Shown here: one piece after another, positions 41,712-50,957 of the stretch | How the letters are laid out: every line of letters begins with the position of its first letter | Position numbering within the stretch: the stretch's first letter is position 1 | From: Fictibacillus aquaticus | Lineage (GTDB): Bacteria; Bacillota; Bacilli; Bacillales; Fictibacillaceae | Direction: 5' to 3' | DNA: 64,000 nt | Assembly (NCBI RefSeq): GCF_002245695.1 | Contig: NZ_NOII01000001.1 | Coordinates: 868,001 to 932,000, forward strand | The notes under the pieces: model-generated | Database searches by the model: none | The model's input: only the letters and a program-made list of their open reading frames with translations | What the model was told of the DNA's origin: nothing | Program-made: the position numbers and the translations under genes

Positions 41712-43337
41712 TCATTCCCCCCTGCTTTTCTGAGTTTCGTGATTGGTCATTCGCACACGGTTTTTCTGTGAAATTAATGAAGGACGCTTAAGCATGGATT
41801 TAATGGGAAAGCGGAAAAATGCATCCTTCATATCATCCATGTTAAACGGGGCGATCGGGCTCAAATAAGGAACACCGAAAGATCTGAGGCTTGTCAGATG
41901 AGCGATAATAACAATCAATGCTAATGTCAGCCCATAAAATCCAAATATTGAAGAGATCAGCATAAGCGGAAACCGCAGCAAACGGGCCGACGTGGCCACA
42001 GCAAAAGATGGAACAGCAAAACTTGCCACCGCAGTAATACCGACAACGATTACCATTACGGGGGATACGAGGCCAGCCTGAACAGCCGCTTGACCAAGAA
42101 CAAGCGCCCCCACAATTGACACTGCTACCCCAACAGGACGAGGCATGCGTATTCCTGCTTCTCTTAGAATTTCGAACGTTATTTCCATCATGAGAGCCTC
42201 GACAAAGGCTGGAAACGGCACCCCTTCCCGCTGTGCTGCAAGACCGAATAACAGCGTCGTCGGAATCATCGCTTGATGGAAGGTCGTTAAAGCAATATAA
42301 ATAGATGGCGCAATTAATGAAACAATGAATACAAAAAACCGAAGCATCCTTAAGAATGAGCCGATATCATAACGCATGTAATAATCTTCGGGAGATTGGA
42401 AGAACTGCACGAACTGGGTCGGAGCGATTAATGTAAACGGAGTGCCGTTTACCATGACAGCTACTCTTCCCTCAAGCAAGTCACCAGCCACTACATCCGG
42501 ACGTTCTGTGCTGAACAGCTGCGGGAACACAGTAAACGTTTCATCTTGAATAAACTCCTCAAGCTGTCCGGACTCCAAAATGCTGTCGGCATCTATCCTT
42601 TCAAGCCGGGTTTTCATTTCTTCTATAAGCTTTGGATCCGCGATGTTGTTTATATACAGCAGGGCGATCGGCGTTTTTGTCACTCTGCCAAGCTTCATCT
42701 GTTCAACCCGAAGATCGCTGCTTCTGATTTTTCTTCTCACCAGACCGATATTTGTTTTCAGCAGTTCCGTAAAAGCTTCTTTTGGACCTCTAATGACAAC
42801 TTCGGATGTTGGCTCCTGGATAGCGCGCGAGCTTCCTCCGATCGCCTCAGCCATAAGAACCTTAGGAAAACCATTGATATAGATGGCAGTATTCCCTGCC
42901 AGCAACCCATCCAGCAGATCATTGTAATTCTCTATTTCAGCAACAGTACCTAACGAGAGACTGTTCTCCTTAATAAAATAAAAAGATTCACCAAAGGTTG
43001 CGGGCATATCTTTAATATGAACTGGAACAGTCTGCAGCCGCTCAATGACAAATTCCGCAATCTTTTGACTGTCTACCAATTCATCAATGAAAATAACCGC
43101 CGCTTTTATTTTCAGTCCTACTTCAAGATTCAGATGCCTGACAACTAGATCCCCCGGGTTGCCAAGCTCTGTTTTTATGTATGTAATTACATGCTCTATT
43201 GAACTTGAAACTACGCTGTTGGATGCCCCATCGTCTGTATTATTTTCTGAAGCTGACGACGTACCTTCTAAATTGACTGGCATGTCTTGCTCTTCATTCA
43301 TTGAATTACTATGACGATTATTTCGATTCTTTTTCAT
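41712..43337 (-). CDS. Spore germinant receptor, A subunit
   Basis: 541 residues from ATG 43337 (AAGGACGGACACCT upstream; an in-frame upstream ATG is less likely). Hydrophilic N-terminal domain with a low-complexity Asn/Ser/Glu start, then four to five C-terminal transmembrane helices containing RPVGVAVSIVGALVLGQAAV, typical of GerAA/SpoVAF. With the B and C subunits it forms a germinant receptor. Confidence 0.95.
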   Translation of the reverse strand: MKKNRNNRHSNSMNEEQDMPVNLEGTSSASENNTDDGASNSVVSSSIEHVITYIKTELGNPGDLVVRHLNLEVGLKIKAAVIFIDELVDSQKIAEFVIERLQTVPVHIKDMPATFGESFYFIKENSLSLGTVAEIENYNDLLDGLLAGNTAIYINGFPKVLMAEAIGGSSRAIQEPTSEVVIRGPKEAFTELLKTNIGLVRRKIRSSDLRVEQMKLGRVTKTPIALLYINNIADPKLIEEMKTRLERIDADSILESGQLEEFIQDETFTVFPQLFSTERPDVVAGDLLEGRVAVMVNGTPFTLIAPTQFVQFFQSPEDYYMRYDIGSFLRMLRFFVFIVSLIAPSIYIALTTFHQAMIPTTLLFGLAAQREGVPFPAFVEALMMEITFEILREAGIRMPRPVGVAVSIVGALVLGQAAVQAGLVSPVMVIVVGITAVASFAVPSFAVATSARLLRFPLMLISSIFGFYGLTLALIVIIAHLTSLRSFGVPYLSPIAPFNMDDMKDAFFRFPIKSMLKRPSLISQKNRVRMTNHETQKSRGE

Positions 43338-43366
43338 AGGTGTCCGTCCTTTTTTCCTTCTCTTTA

Positions 43367-43396
43367 TAAAATGCACCATATGCAATTTCGATATGT
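43367..43396 (-). promoter_or_regulatory. Candidate sigma-G promoter of the ger operon
   Basis: On the minus strand ACATA (43392-43396), 18-base spacer and CATTTTA (43367-43373) fit the forespore consensus gHATR-N17/18-CAHWHTA except for the first base. It lies about 30 bases before the ATG, and ger operons are known sigma-G targets. Confidence 0.45.
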
Positions 43397-43421
43397 ATGA
43401 GGCCGTTTGACAGAGAAATAG

Positions 43422-43459
43422 AAAAAAGAGAGCAGCCGAATTACTCGGACCTGCTCTCT
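43422..43459 (-). terminator. Second hairpin before the ger operon
   Basis: On the minus strand AGAGAGCAG, inner CCGA/TCGG, CTGCTCTCT and then TTTTTC. It is a strong terminator 85 bases upstream of the gerA-type start, so it insulates the operon or works as an attenuator. Confidence 0.8.
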
Positions 43460-43504
43460 CGTTTCTTGGAATTTATAAATAATCATAAAACAAAGGAAAA
43501 AAGG

Positions 43505-43546
43505 CAAAAAAATAAACCAGGGTTCTCGTATCCCTGGCTGGAAAAA
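43505..43546 (-). terminator. Terminator of the thioesterase gene
   Basis: On the minus strand CCAGGG, 9-base loop, CCCTGG followed by TTTATTTTTTT. Confidence 0.82.
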
Positions 43547-43621
43547 GGTATCTTAATTATAGCATATTTTACCTGCATCGCAAAAAAGAAAAGCATTTTC
43601 TGTAAAAATAAAACTTTGGGC

Positions 43622-44143
43622 TTATGCTTCATCCCATGGCTTTTTAACACCGAATTCAAGAGCGAGCTTCTTACTTTCTTCTCTTCGCTTTTTCCTTGCG
43701 ACAGCTCTTTCCGAAGCATGCTCGTTCAGCCATTTTTCTTCCGGCGTTTCGGGGACGGCTTTAGGTACTGGAGCGGGCTTTCCGTCTTCCCCTAGAGCTA
43801 CAAATGTGAGGAAAGAAACGGCACACACTTTTCTTTCACCTGTTAAAAGGTTTTCTGCAATAACCTTCACAAACACTTCCATAGATGTTTTATGTGTCCA
43901 CGTAACGAATGCCTCGAGACAGACAGCATGACCTTCCTTTATCGGATGAAGAAAATCCACCGAATCAGTCGAAGCCGTAACAACATGCTTTCGGGCATGG
44001 CGAATTGCTGCAATAGCTGCAACGTCATCAATATAAGCCATCAGTTTCCCGCCGAAAAGTGTTTTATGATTATTCGTATCAGGAGGAAGAACGACTGCTG
44101 ATTTAACCGTCCGTGATTCTTTTATAAATTTTTCCGTTTCCAT
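43622..44143 (-). CDS. Acyl-CoA thioesterase, hotdog fold (YkhA-like)
   Basis: 173 residues. Hotdog motif with N-H-x-x-L-F-G-G-x-L-M (NNHKTLFGGKLMAYID) and the VDFLHPI helix/strand are the 4HBT_2 (YciA/YkhA) family hallmarks. It hydrolyses acyl-CoA esters. A basic/Arg-rich C-terminal extension (KKRREESKKLALEFG) is family-typical in Bacillus. Confidence 0.93.
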   Translation of the reverse strand: METEKFIKESRTVKSAVVLPPDTNNHKTLFGGKLMAYIDDVAAIAAIRHARKHVVTASTDSVDFLHPIKEGHAVCLEAFVTWTHKTSMEVFVKVIAENLLTGERKVCAVSFLTFVALGEDGKPAPVPKAVPETPEEKWLNEHASERAVARKKRREESKKLALEFGVKKPWDEA

Positions 44144-44244
44144 ATTTCGAACGCCCTTTCTTTTATGATATAGGAAATTTGAATAAACGTACGGTTTCCT
44201 TTATCATTTTCACCCAGTTAACTAATATCACTTCTTAAGATATA

Positions 44245-44278
44245 GAAAACCTCTGCTATTCATGCAGCAGAGGTTCTT
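44245..44278 (-). terminator. Terminator of the 6-phosphogluconate dehydrogenase gene
   Basis: On the minus strand AACCTCTGCT, GCATGAAT, AGCAGAGGTT then TTCT. Confidence 0.85.
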
Positions 44279-44286
44279 AGATTTGC

Positions 44287-45183
44287 TTATTTTTTTACGA
44301 CTGCATGTCCGCCGAACTCGTTGCGAAGCGCTGCTACAACTTTGCCGTGGAACGTGTCATCTTCAAGAGAACGGAAGCGCATGAACTGTGACAATGCGAT
44401 AACCGGTGCAGATGCCTGGAAATCAAGTGCTGCTTCAACTGTCCAGATGCCTTCACCTGAAGAATTCATCACACCGCGGATATCTTCAAGATTAGGCTGC
44501 TTGGAGAACGCATTAATCATTAGTTCCATCAGCCAGCTGCGGATAACAGAGCCGTTATTCCACACTTTCGCAACCGCCTCATAATCATAATCGAAGTCAC
44601 TCTTGTCTAGAATTTCAAAGCCTTCTCCGATCGCTTGCATCATGCCGTACTCGATTCCATTATGAACCATCTTCAAAAAGTGTCCGCTTCCCGCACGTCC
44701 AGTAATCATGAACCCGTCTTTAACCGAAATGCTCTCATACATTGGCGCAAGGTAGTTGACTGCATCTTCATCTCCGCCCATCATCGCGCAGATCCCGTAA
44801 CGAGCGCCTTCAGTTCCTCCGCTCGTTCCAACATCAACAAGGTGAATGCCGTCAGCCTTCAGCTCTTCGTAACGGCGCAGAGTATCTTTATACATGGAGT
44901 TTCCAGCATCGATGATGATGTCGCCTTCTGTAAGGTGAGTTTTCAGTTCTGAGATAACTTGATCGACAATCTTTCCAGCAGGAACGAGAAGGATAACTGC
45001 ACGGCGTCCAGTGAAAGCACCTGCAAGTTCCTCAAGAGAAGCTGCACCCTTTGCACCTTTTGAAGCGATGTCGTTTACTGTGTCTGCATTTGTATCTGTT
45101 GCAATAACTTTATAGCCCTTATCAAGCATGTTCTGTGCAATATTAAAGCCCATTTTCCCGAGCCCGACTAATCCGATTTCCAT
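44287..45183 (-). CDS. gnd: 6-phosphogluconate dehydrogenase, NAD-type short form
   Basis: 298 residues from ATG 45183 (GGAGGCAATACA upstream). Rossmann GLGKMG near residues 7-12, the SGGTEGARYG substrate loop, and catalytic K/H in FLKMVHNGIEYGMMQ. The short form of about 300 residues (YqeC type) is usually NAD-preferring and oxidatively decarboxylates 6-phosphogluconate. No pentose-pathway neighbour; monocistronic. Confidence 0.92.
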   Translation of the reverse strand: MEIGLVGLGKMGFNIAQNMLDKGYKVIATDTNADTVNDIASKGAKGAASLEELAGAFTGRRAVILLVPAGKIVDQVISELKTHLTEGDIIIDAGNSMYKDTLRRYEELKADGIHLVDVGTSGGTEGARYGICAMMGGDEDAVNYLAPMYESISVKDGFMITGRAGSGHFLKMVHNGIEYGMMQAIGEGFEILDKSDFDYDYEAVAKVWNNGSVIRSWLMELMINAFSKQPNLEDIRGVMNSSGEGIWTVEAALDFQASAPVIALSQFMRFRSLEDDTFHGKVVAALRNEFGGHAVVKK

Positions 45184-45378
45184 TGTATTGCCTCCAATTA
45201 TGTAAAATTTCTCAGCATTTGACATTTGGTATTATTCCACATTTTCTTCAGTGATAACCTATCAAACACTACACTGTTTATTACCTTATCGAAAAATGAA
45301 GCAAAAAACAACATTCCTGCTGTGAAAAGGATAACTTTTGCTCTTACCGCCTACCTTATAACAAGGAGGTGAAGAAAA

Positions 45379-45516
45379 TTGGCAAAGAAAAGCGCAGGAA
45401 AGGGACAAAGATCGTCCAGCGTCAACCCTCAAGGAATGAGCCCTGATGCTGAGATAGCAAAAGAGCCCCACACAGAGCTTGAAAACCGCGCAAAGAAAAA
45501 GAACACAAAAATATAA
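45379..45516 (+). CDS. sspL: Small acid-soluble spore protein SspL-like
   Basis: 45 residues, start TTG 45379 after AAGGAGGTGAAGAAAA. The body (VNPQG and TELENRAKKKNTK) matches B. subtilis SspL, a minor forespore protein. Strongly basic. Missed by length cutoffs. Confidence 0.85.
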   Translation: MAKKSAGKGQRSSSVNPQGMSPDAEIAKEPHTELENRAKKKNTKI

Positions 45517-45528
45517 GCCTTAGAAATA

Positions 45529-45599
45529 TGGGGTACGGTACTATTATTTAGTGAAGCCTGTTATACCAGGTTTTTCGACTAATCAGTACCGTACCCCCA
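45529..45599. repeat. GGTACGGTACC-type inverted-repeat element, copy 2
   Basis: Left arm TGGGGTACGGTACTATTATT, right arm its near reverse complement with a small internal hairpin (CCTG..CAGG) in the spacer. Lies just downstream of the SspL stop, 97 bases before the exporter gene. Confidence 0.88.
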
Positions 45600-45696
45600 T
45601 TCTTATCCTTCATCAGTATCGTGCCAGTATGTCCAATCACTCTTTCTGTTGTTGACATACTTTATAGGAAAATATGTGAAAGGAATGTTTTCCTAA

Positions 45697-46563
45697 TTGC
45701 GTAAAATTATTATCCTCGCTTTAATCGGGCTTGCCGCTCAGATGATTGACGGCTCGCTTGGAATGGCTTATGGCGTAACGTCAACCACTCTTCTCCTATG
45801 GTATGGCCTTAGCCCAGCTCTCGCTTCTGCCTCTGTTCACCTTGCCGAGGTCGTTACTTCTGCGGCTTCCGGATACTCTCACTTCAAATTTGGAAATGTT
45901 GACAGCCGTATTGTTAAAAAGCTGATAATCCCCGGATCAATTGGAGCATTTGCAGGCGCGGCCCTGCTGTCCAGCCTTCCTGCCGACCTCATGAAACCAT
46001 ATATCTCTATCTTTCTGCTGCTGCTTGGGCTTTATGTTATTTTACGATTTGTGTTTATTAAAACAAAAGCAGCGGCAGAAGTTAATAAAGAGGGCACTGC
46101 TCCGACTTCACGCAAGTGGTATACACCTCTTGGCTTTATCGCCGGATTAATGGATGCAACAGGTGGAGGCGGATGGGGGCCGATTACGACGCCTGTTCTT
46201 TTATCTCAAAAAGGGATGCTTCCTCACAAAGTCATCGGGTCAGTCAACTTAAGCGAGTTTGCTGTCTCTCTATCCGCTTCCATCGGTTTCTTCCTTTTCA
46301 TTGGCCTGGATTCTCTTCATTGGCAAATCGTCGTTTTCATGATGATAGGCGGAGTCATAGCAGCACCGATCGCTGCGTACTTGGTTAAGCGGCTGAGAAC
46401 GGAGCTTCTTGGAGTTCTTGCAGGAGGATTAATTGTCCTAACTAACACAAGGACCGTACTTAAGGAGCTTTTCGACCTCTCTATTAGTGATCTAAGGATA
46501 CTCATTCCCCTCCTTTTTGTCTGGGCTCTGCTCATCATAAAAGTATTGTGGAAAAGGGGCTGA
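45697..46563 (+). CDS. TauE/SafE-family sulfite/anion exporter
   Basis: 288 residues with eight hydrophobic segments. Start TTG 45697 (AAAGGAATG upstream). Signature segments include LAAQMIDGSLGMAYG and GFIAGLMDATGGGGWGP. Family carries sulfite, sulfoacetate or related anions; substrate unknown. It is bracketed at 97 and 4 bases by two related inverted-repeat elements. Confidence 0.9.
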   Translation: MRKIIILALIGLAAQMIDGSLGMAYGVTSTTLLLWYGLSPALASASVHLAEVVTSAASGYSHFKFGNVDSRIVKKLIIPGSIGAFAGAALLSSLPADLMKPYISIFLLLLGLYVILRFVFIKTKAAAEVNKEGTAPTSRKWYTPLGFIAGLMDATGGGGWGPITTPVLLSQKGMLPHKVIGSVNLSEFAVSLSASIGFFLFIGLDSLHWQIVVFMMIGGVIAAPIAAYLVKRLRTELLGVLAGGLIVLTNTRTVLKELFDLSISDLRILIPLLFVWALLIIKVLWKRG

Positions 46564-46567
46564 CAAA

Positions 46568-46638
46568 TTGGGGTACGGTACCATTTTCATTTACTCCAGC
46601 AAAAATGCGCCATTGACGAAGATGGTACCGTACCCCAA
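46568..46638. repeat. GGTACGGTACC inverted-repeat element, copy 3
   Basis: Left arm TTGGGGTACGGTACCATTTT, right arm GATGGTACCGTACCCCAA. Begins 4 bases after the exporter stop and may double as its terminator. Confidence 0.9.
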
Positions 46639-46653
46639 AACCTGGCACTCCAA

Positions 46654-46690
46654 AGAAAAGGCGATCCGTAAGATGACGGATCGCCTTTGA
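46654..46690 (-). terminator. Terminator of the MFS gene
   Basis: On the minus strand AAAGGCGATCCGT, CATCTT, ACGGATCGCCTTTT, then CTTT. Confidence 0.9.
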
Positions 46691-46700
46691 ATGCCATATT

Positions 46701-47927
46701 TCACTTTGAGGCTTCTAATGCAGAAACTTTCATTGTACGGGCTTCGCTGCTGCCAGTCAGGACCTTCCATCCGTAAATTGACACAATCACGAGAGAAATT
46801 GCCCCATAAAGAACAGCCATCTGCTGTATACCGATAGAATCTAAGAAATAACCTGTTGCAATCATGAAAATCGGGAACATCAGACTCTCTACCATACGTT
46901 TAAAGGAAAAGAATCTCCCATGAAATTCATGCGGCACTTCTACCTGAAAGATTGTGTTTGATACTGGGAAATAGACCCCGACTGTCAGTCCGAACAAAGC
47001 AAACGAGATAAACGGCATCCAGTGAATATCCGCAAAATACAGTGTCAGCTGCGATACCGCGACTAATGTTACAGCCCCAAGCAAGACCGGAACGATCGCC
47101 CGCTGCTTAAGAAACTTTTTTAAGATGACAGACCCAGCAAAGACAGAGATCCCTTCCACAACATACAGTGTACCCTTAATGGATTGGTCGTTCTGCAGAT
47201 CTGATATCTCAATAATCATGAGATTAAAGCCTGCTAAAAACAAATAAGGCACGATGACGAGCAAGAACGGCGTTATAATTGCCGGATGCTCTTTGAAGAT
47301 TGGAAAAACATCTTTGAAACTGGATTTCTCTTTCTTTTTATCTTTAATAGTTTTTGCTCGTTTTTCGTTAACATTCAAGAATGTCAGGCATACAAAAGTT
47401 GCTGTGTACGCGATGAGCGTAATGAAATAAAGTGAAAAAAGGCTGACTTTTACAAGCATATACCCGGCAAGAGCTGTTCCTGCGATACGGCTCACCGTCA
47501 TCATGTTTTGAAGGAGAGAGTTCGCTCCTAATAGCTGCTCCCGCTCAAGAATTATTGGAAGGAGAGCTTGAAAAGCCGGCATAGTAAACGATGCTGCCGC
47601 TCCCATAAAGATGCTGTACATGAGCATCCACCATACATCTCCCGTCTTGATAGCGGCAAACATGAAGCAGACGGCAAAAATCCTTACGAAGCTTGACCAG
47701 ACGATCACTTGCTTCTTTGGTGCTTGATCGACGATTCTTCCAGCAATTGGCGCGAGCATGACAGCCATCACGATACCGACAATCAGGAACAGTGACTGGT
47801 AAAAGGACGATTCAATGTTTTGCTGCAAAAATTCAAGATTACCAATAATGCCAAACCAAAAACCAACATCGACAATTAAAGTTCCGCCCATGATTAAGAG
47901 GAAATTTTTGTTACGCCACATATGCAT
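46701..47927 (-). CDS. MFS transporter, macrolide-efflux-like
   Basis: 408 residues, 12 predicted helices, with the loop GRIVDQAPKKQVIV after helix 2 and a central charged loop (KTIKDKKKEKSSF). Similar to MFS_3/MefA-type efflux pumps. Adjacent to degV, 13 bases downstream on the same strand, so they could be co-transcribed. Confidence 0.85.
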   Translation of the reverse strand: MHMWRNKNFLLIMGGTLIVDVGFWFGIIGNLEFLQQNIESSFYQSLFLIVGIVMAVMLAPIAGRIVDQAPKKQVIVWSSFVRIFAVCFMFAAIKTGDVWWMLMYSIFMGAAASFTMPAFQALLPIILEREQLLGANSLLQNMMTVSRIAGTALAGYMLVKVSLFSLYFITLIAYTATFVCLTFLNVNEKRAKTIKDKKKEKSSFKDVFPIFKEHPAIITPFLLVIVPYLFLAGFNLMIIEISDLQNDQSIKGTLYVVEGISVFAGSVILKKFLKQRAIVPVLLGAVTLVAVSQLTLYFADIHWMPFISFALFGLTVGVYFPVSNTIFQVEVPHEFHGRFFSFKRMVESLMFPIFMIATGYFLDSIGIQQMAVLYGAISLVIVSIYGWKVLTGSSEARTMKVSALEASK

Positions 47928-47939
47928 TCTTCTTTCTAA

Positions 47940-48788
47940 TTAGTTAATAGATGCTTCAAACCAAAAAATTCCTAGTGTGCCTGCTCCGACATGCACCCCG
48001 ATCGCTGGACTTAATTGACCGATATCAGGAGTTATGCCATATTTTTCATGCAGCTGCTGCTGCCAATTTTCTGCTTTTTCCCTGTCACCGCTGTATACAA
48101 CACTGACCCCAGACACGCTGCCTCGGTCCATTGCCGCTTCTAACAATCCTAAAACTCGGTCATCCGCTTTCTTCTGTGTTCTGACTTTTTCAAAAGGAAC
48201 AAGCGCACCGTCATCGAAGGTCAGGATTGGCTTAATTTGCAAAAGATTCCCGAGAAAAAAGCTTGCACCCGAAAGACGGCCGCCTTTATGGAGCTGATCC
48301 AAATTACCTACACAGACATATCCTTTCACTTGATCGGCCATCGTCTCAAGCTTTCGTACTATAACATCCGGTGAATCACCGTTTTTTTCAAGCTCTATTC
48401 CCTTCAGCAGCAGATGATTCATCGCATCTGATGTAATTTTAGAATCGACAATGTGCAGCGGGAAATCTGCCATTTCAGCACCTATTCTCGAACTGTTCAG
48501 CGTTCCGCTCAGTTTGCCAGATACATGCACCGCGATCCCGCAGTCATATTCGTTTTTCAGATTTTCGTAGTAAGCAGCAAATTCAGCGGGAGAAGGCTGG
48601 CTCGTTTTTGGCTGTATCCCGCCGCTGTTCAGTTTTTCATAAAATTCGCTTACCGATATATCTACGCCGTCTTTATATATTTCTTCTCCAAAAATAACAG
48701 AGACAGGAATGATATGGATATTATTTTCTGCCGCTCTGTCATTAGAAAGGCAGCTTGTACTGTCTGTAATCCACGCAATTTTTTTCAT
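47940..48788 (-). CDS. DegV-family fatty-acid-binding protein
   Basis: 282 residues from ATG 48788 (AAGGGGGAAAAGAAAG upstream). Start IAWITDSTSCLS and the PSPAEFAAYYENL region are DegV/FakB signature, binding one fatty acid for phosphorylation by a FakA-like kinase. No fakA neighbour. Confidence 0.9.
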   Translation of the reverse strand: MKKIAWITDSTSCLSNDRAAENNIHIIPVSVIFGEEIYKDGVDISVSEFYEKLNSGGIQPKTSQPSPAEFAAYYENLKNEYDCGIAVHVSGKLSGTLNSSRIGAEMADFPLHIVDSKITSDAMNHLLLKGIELEKNGDSPDVIVRKLETMADQVKGYVCVGNLDQLHKGGRLSGASFFLGNLLQIKPILTFDDGALVPFEKVRTQKKADDRVLGLLEAAMDRGSVSGVSVVYSGDREKAENWQQQLHEKYGITPDIGQLSPAIGVHVGAGTLGIFWFEASIN

Positions 48789-49029
48789 CTTTCTTTTCCC
48801 CCTTTTATCTATTCTATTTGCCATTTAGGCGTGATTTTCCTTTATTCCATCCCACACTAAAAATAATTACATAATATTACATTTTACATAATGTGTAAAA
48901 TTAATAGATTAGGCATTCACATCTATTTTTAGATAATTTATACTATTAACAATAACAGTATATCTTACCATGCCGAATTACATATGGTATTTCCGCTGTT
49001 AGCAGCAATTTGTATGGGGGGACTATTTT

Positions 49030-49470
49030 ATGAGAGGATTGGCCAGCGATATTTTACTAGACATTGAACGGCTGGAATCAGCATACAACGATATTATTGA
49101 AGTGCTGAAACCTGAAATTTGGGAAGAAGAAGAAGTGACTTCAACCCAGTTTCACATCTTAAAAACGTTAATGAAAAAAGAAAAGTGGACTGTTACCGAA
49201 ATTGCAGACGCAATGCGGGTGCGGGCAAGTGCCACGACCGTTATTATTGACAGGCTGGTTAAACGGGGACTTGTGCAGCGTTACCGGTCTGAACTTGACA
49301 GAAGAATCGTATATGTTGAAATTAATCCAGAAGGCAAAGACACATTCGAACGGATTAATACGAAACGCAACGATGTGCTGATTAAGTATGTATCACAGCT
49401 GCCAGATCCTGCAATCGATCAATTTGTCTCTTTATTCGAACAACTAGCTGCTATTGTTAAAAGCAAATAA
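49030..49470 (+). CDS. MarR-family transcriptional regulator
   Basis: 146 residues, winged helix-turn-helix (about 30-120) with DRLVKRGLVQRYRSELDRRIVYV, the wing signature. GGGGGGACTATTTT precedes the ATG. Regulates unknown genes; the divergent degV/MFS region is a candidate target. Confidence 0.92.
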   Translation: MRGLASDILLDIERLESAYNDIIEVLKPEIWEEEEVTSTQFHILKTLMKKEKWTVTEIADAMRVRASATTVIIDRLVKRGLVQRYRSELDRRIVYVEINPEGKDTFERINTKRNDVLIKYVSQLPDPAIDQFVSLFEQLAAIVKSK

Positions 49471-49483
49471 GTAATTTCCTTAA

Positions 49484-49512
49484 ATCCAGCCTCCCGTGCT
49501 GGATTTTTTTAT
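49484..49512 (+). terminator. Terminator of the MarR gene
   Basis: AATCCAGC, loop CTCCC, GTGCTGGATT then TTTT. Confidence 0.85.
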
Positions 49513-49601
49513 TTGAAATTTCTCAACATCAAGGACAATCGTACGATATAACACTTAACACCATTCTTTTACAAAACTTATAATGCTAAAGGATAAAGAA
49601 T

Positions 49602-50552
49602 ATGACTAAAATTAAAAGGCTTGAACTGCTGCTGCTGTCTATTAACTCCAAACAGCACTTTACGCTGAAAGAACTTGCAGAGGAATTTAACGTCTCTACA
49701 CGAACCATACAGCGAGATTTGATCAAGCTGACTGAAATGGGGCTTCCCATCGTTTCAGAATTTGGTCCTAATGGCGGGTATCGCCTCGAGGATGACCGCA
49801 TACTTCCTCCGATCGGCTTAACTGAGATGGAAGCAATGACGATTTTGCAAGTGCTGGATCCGCACCTGCATGACCATTCCCCTTTTAAGCATGCTGCCCG
49901 GTCAGCTTTACGAAAATTGCTTGAATATTTGCCGCAAGATGCAGCTCATATATTGTCTGAAAGGAAAAAACGCGTTTTATACCAGCTTCCTATGCCGGAG
50001 AATGCCTCATATCTTGATCTTTTTATTGAGGCTTCGGTTAAACAGCAAGTTGTCTCACTAACACTGTTCCAAGGTGAAGAAATCATACAAAGCTGTTTGC
50101 AGCCTGTCGGTTTGTTCACCATGTACGGGAGGTGGTATTGTCCAGCCTTTTGTTTCACCAGAAAAGACTACACGGTCTTCAAGCTTGAAGACGTCCAGTC
50201 AGCTTCTATCATCCATGATATACTCGGACCGAAAGATTTCAGTGATGTAACAATCTTAAATTGGGTAAAGAACACCCCATCATCCCGCCAAATCTTCCTT
50301 CATGTCCTGCTGACAAAAGATGGAGCACATCATACTGCGCTTCACCCTGTCCTTTCCCAGCTTCTTATCTTGAATGGAGATGGTAGCGGTGAGATCAAAG
50401 GCGGGTTGATTGGCGAAGAATTACTTGGCATAGCGGAATACATATCCGGCTTAAAAGAGCATGCTGCTATTGTGGAGCCAGTCAGCTTCATAGATCGGGT
50501 GGCTGAAACGACCGTTTCTCTAAGTCAGCATCACCTTTTGTCCATCACGTAA
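49602..50552 (+). CDS. HTH/WYL-domain transcriptional regulator (YafY type)
   Basis: 316 residues: N-terminal HTH_11 (LKELAEEFNVSTRTIQRDL, 23-41) and a C-terminal ligand-sensing WYL region (about 140-310), the WYL core reading RWYCPAFC. No neighbour suggests its target. Confidence 0.88.
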   Translation: MTKIKRLELLLLSINSKQHFTLKELAEEFNVSTRTIQRDLIKLTEMGLPIVSEFGPNGGYRLEDDRILPPIGLTEMEAMTILQVLDPHLHDHSPFKHAARSALRKLLEYLPQDAAHILSERKKRVLYQLPMPENASYLDLFIEASVKQQVVSLTLFQGEEIIQSCLQPVGLFTMYGRWYCPAFCFTRKDYTVFKLEDVQSASIIHDILGPKDFSDVTILNWVKNTPSSRQIFLHVLLTKDGAHHTALHPVLSQLLILNGDGSGEIKGGLIGEELLGIAEYISGLKEHAAIVEPVSFIDRVAETTVSLSQHHLLSIT

Positions 50553-50663
50553 GAATTGCAAATAAAGCTTTATTTATGCGATTTCAGCATTTCCTATGCT
50601 TAAAACTCATAAAATGCCATGATTTGGAGTATAATAGATATATTCCAATTAAGGGGGTTCCCT

Positions 50664-50849
50664 ATGGCCTTTTTCTCAAAACAGCAAGCAGAACCTGTAC
50701 CTGACGTCGAAACGAAAGTCTGGTCCTGTTCCAGCGAATCGTGCTCATGCTGGATGCGCGAAGACTATTCGCTTCATAAAACACCGGACTGCCCGATTTG
50801 CAAGTCCGAAATGAAACAGGAAGTAAGGATGCTCCCAGAACTGAAATAA
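50664..50849 (+). CDS. YdjO-family cold-inducible protein
   Basis: 61 residues with a likely zinc ribbon: C-x5-7-C (WSCSSESCSCW) and CPIC. Matches B. subtilis YdjO, a small cold-induced protein. AAGGGGGTTCCCT precedes the ATG. Confidence 0.88.
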   Translation: MAFFSKQQAEPVPDVETKVWSCSSESCSCWMREDYSLHKTPDCPICKSEMKQEVRMLPELK

Positions 50850-50901
50850 TCACCATCGAATATTGACCATAAAGACAGCCCGTGAATGAACGGGCACAGA
50901 A

Positions 50902-50933
50902 CCGGGCAAGCTATACCCGGTTCTTTTTTTTAT
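50902..50933 (+). terminator. Terminator after the YdjO gene
   Basis: AGAACCGGG, loop CAAGCTATA, CCCGGTTCT then TTTTTT; a second small stem (GCCCGT/ACGGGC) precedes it. Confidence 0.88.
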
Positions 50934-50957
50934 GCACACACTACCATAAAAGCAGGG

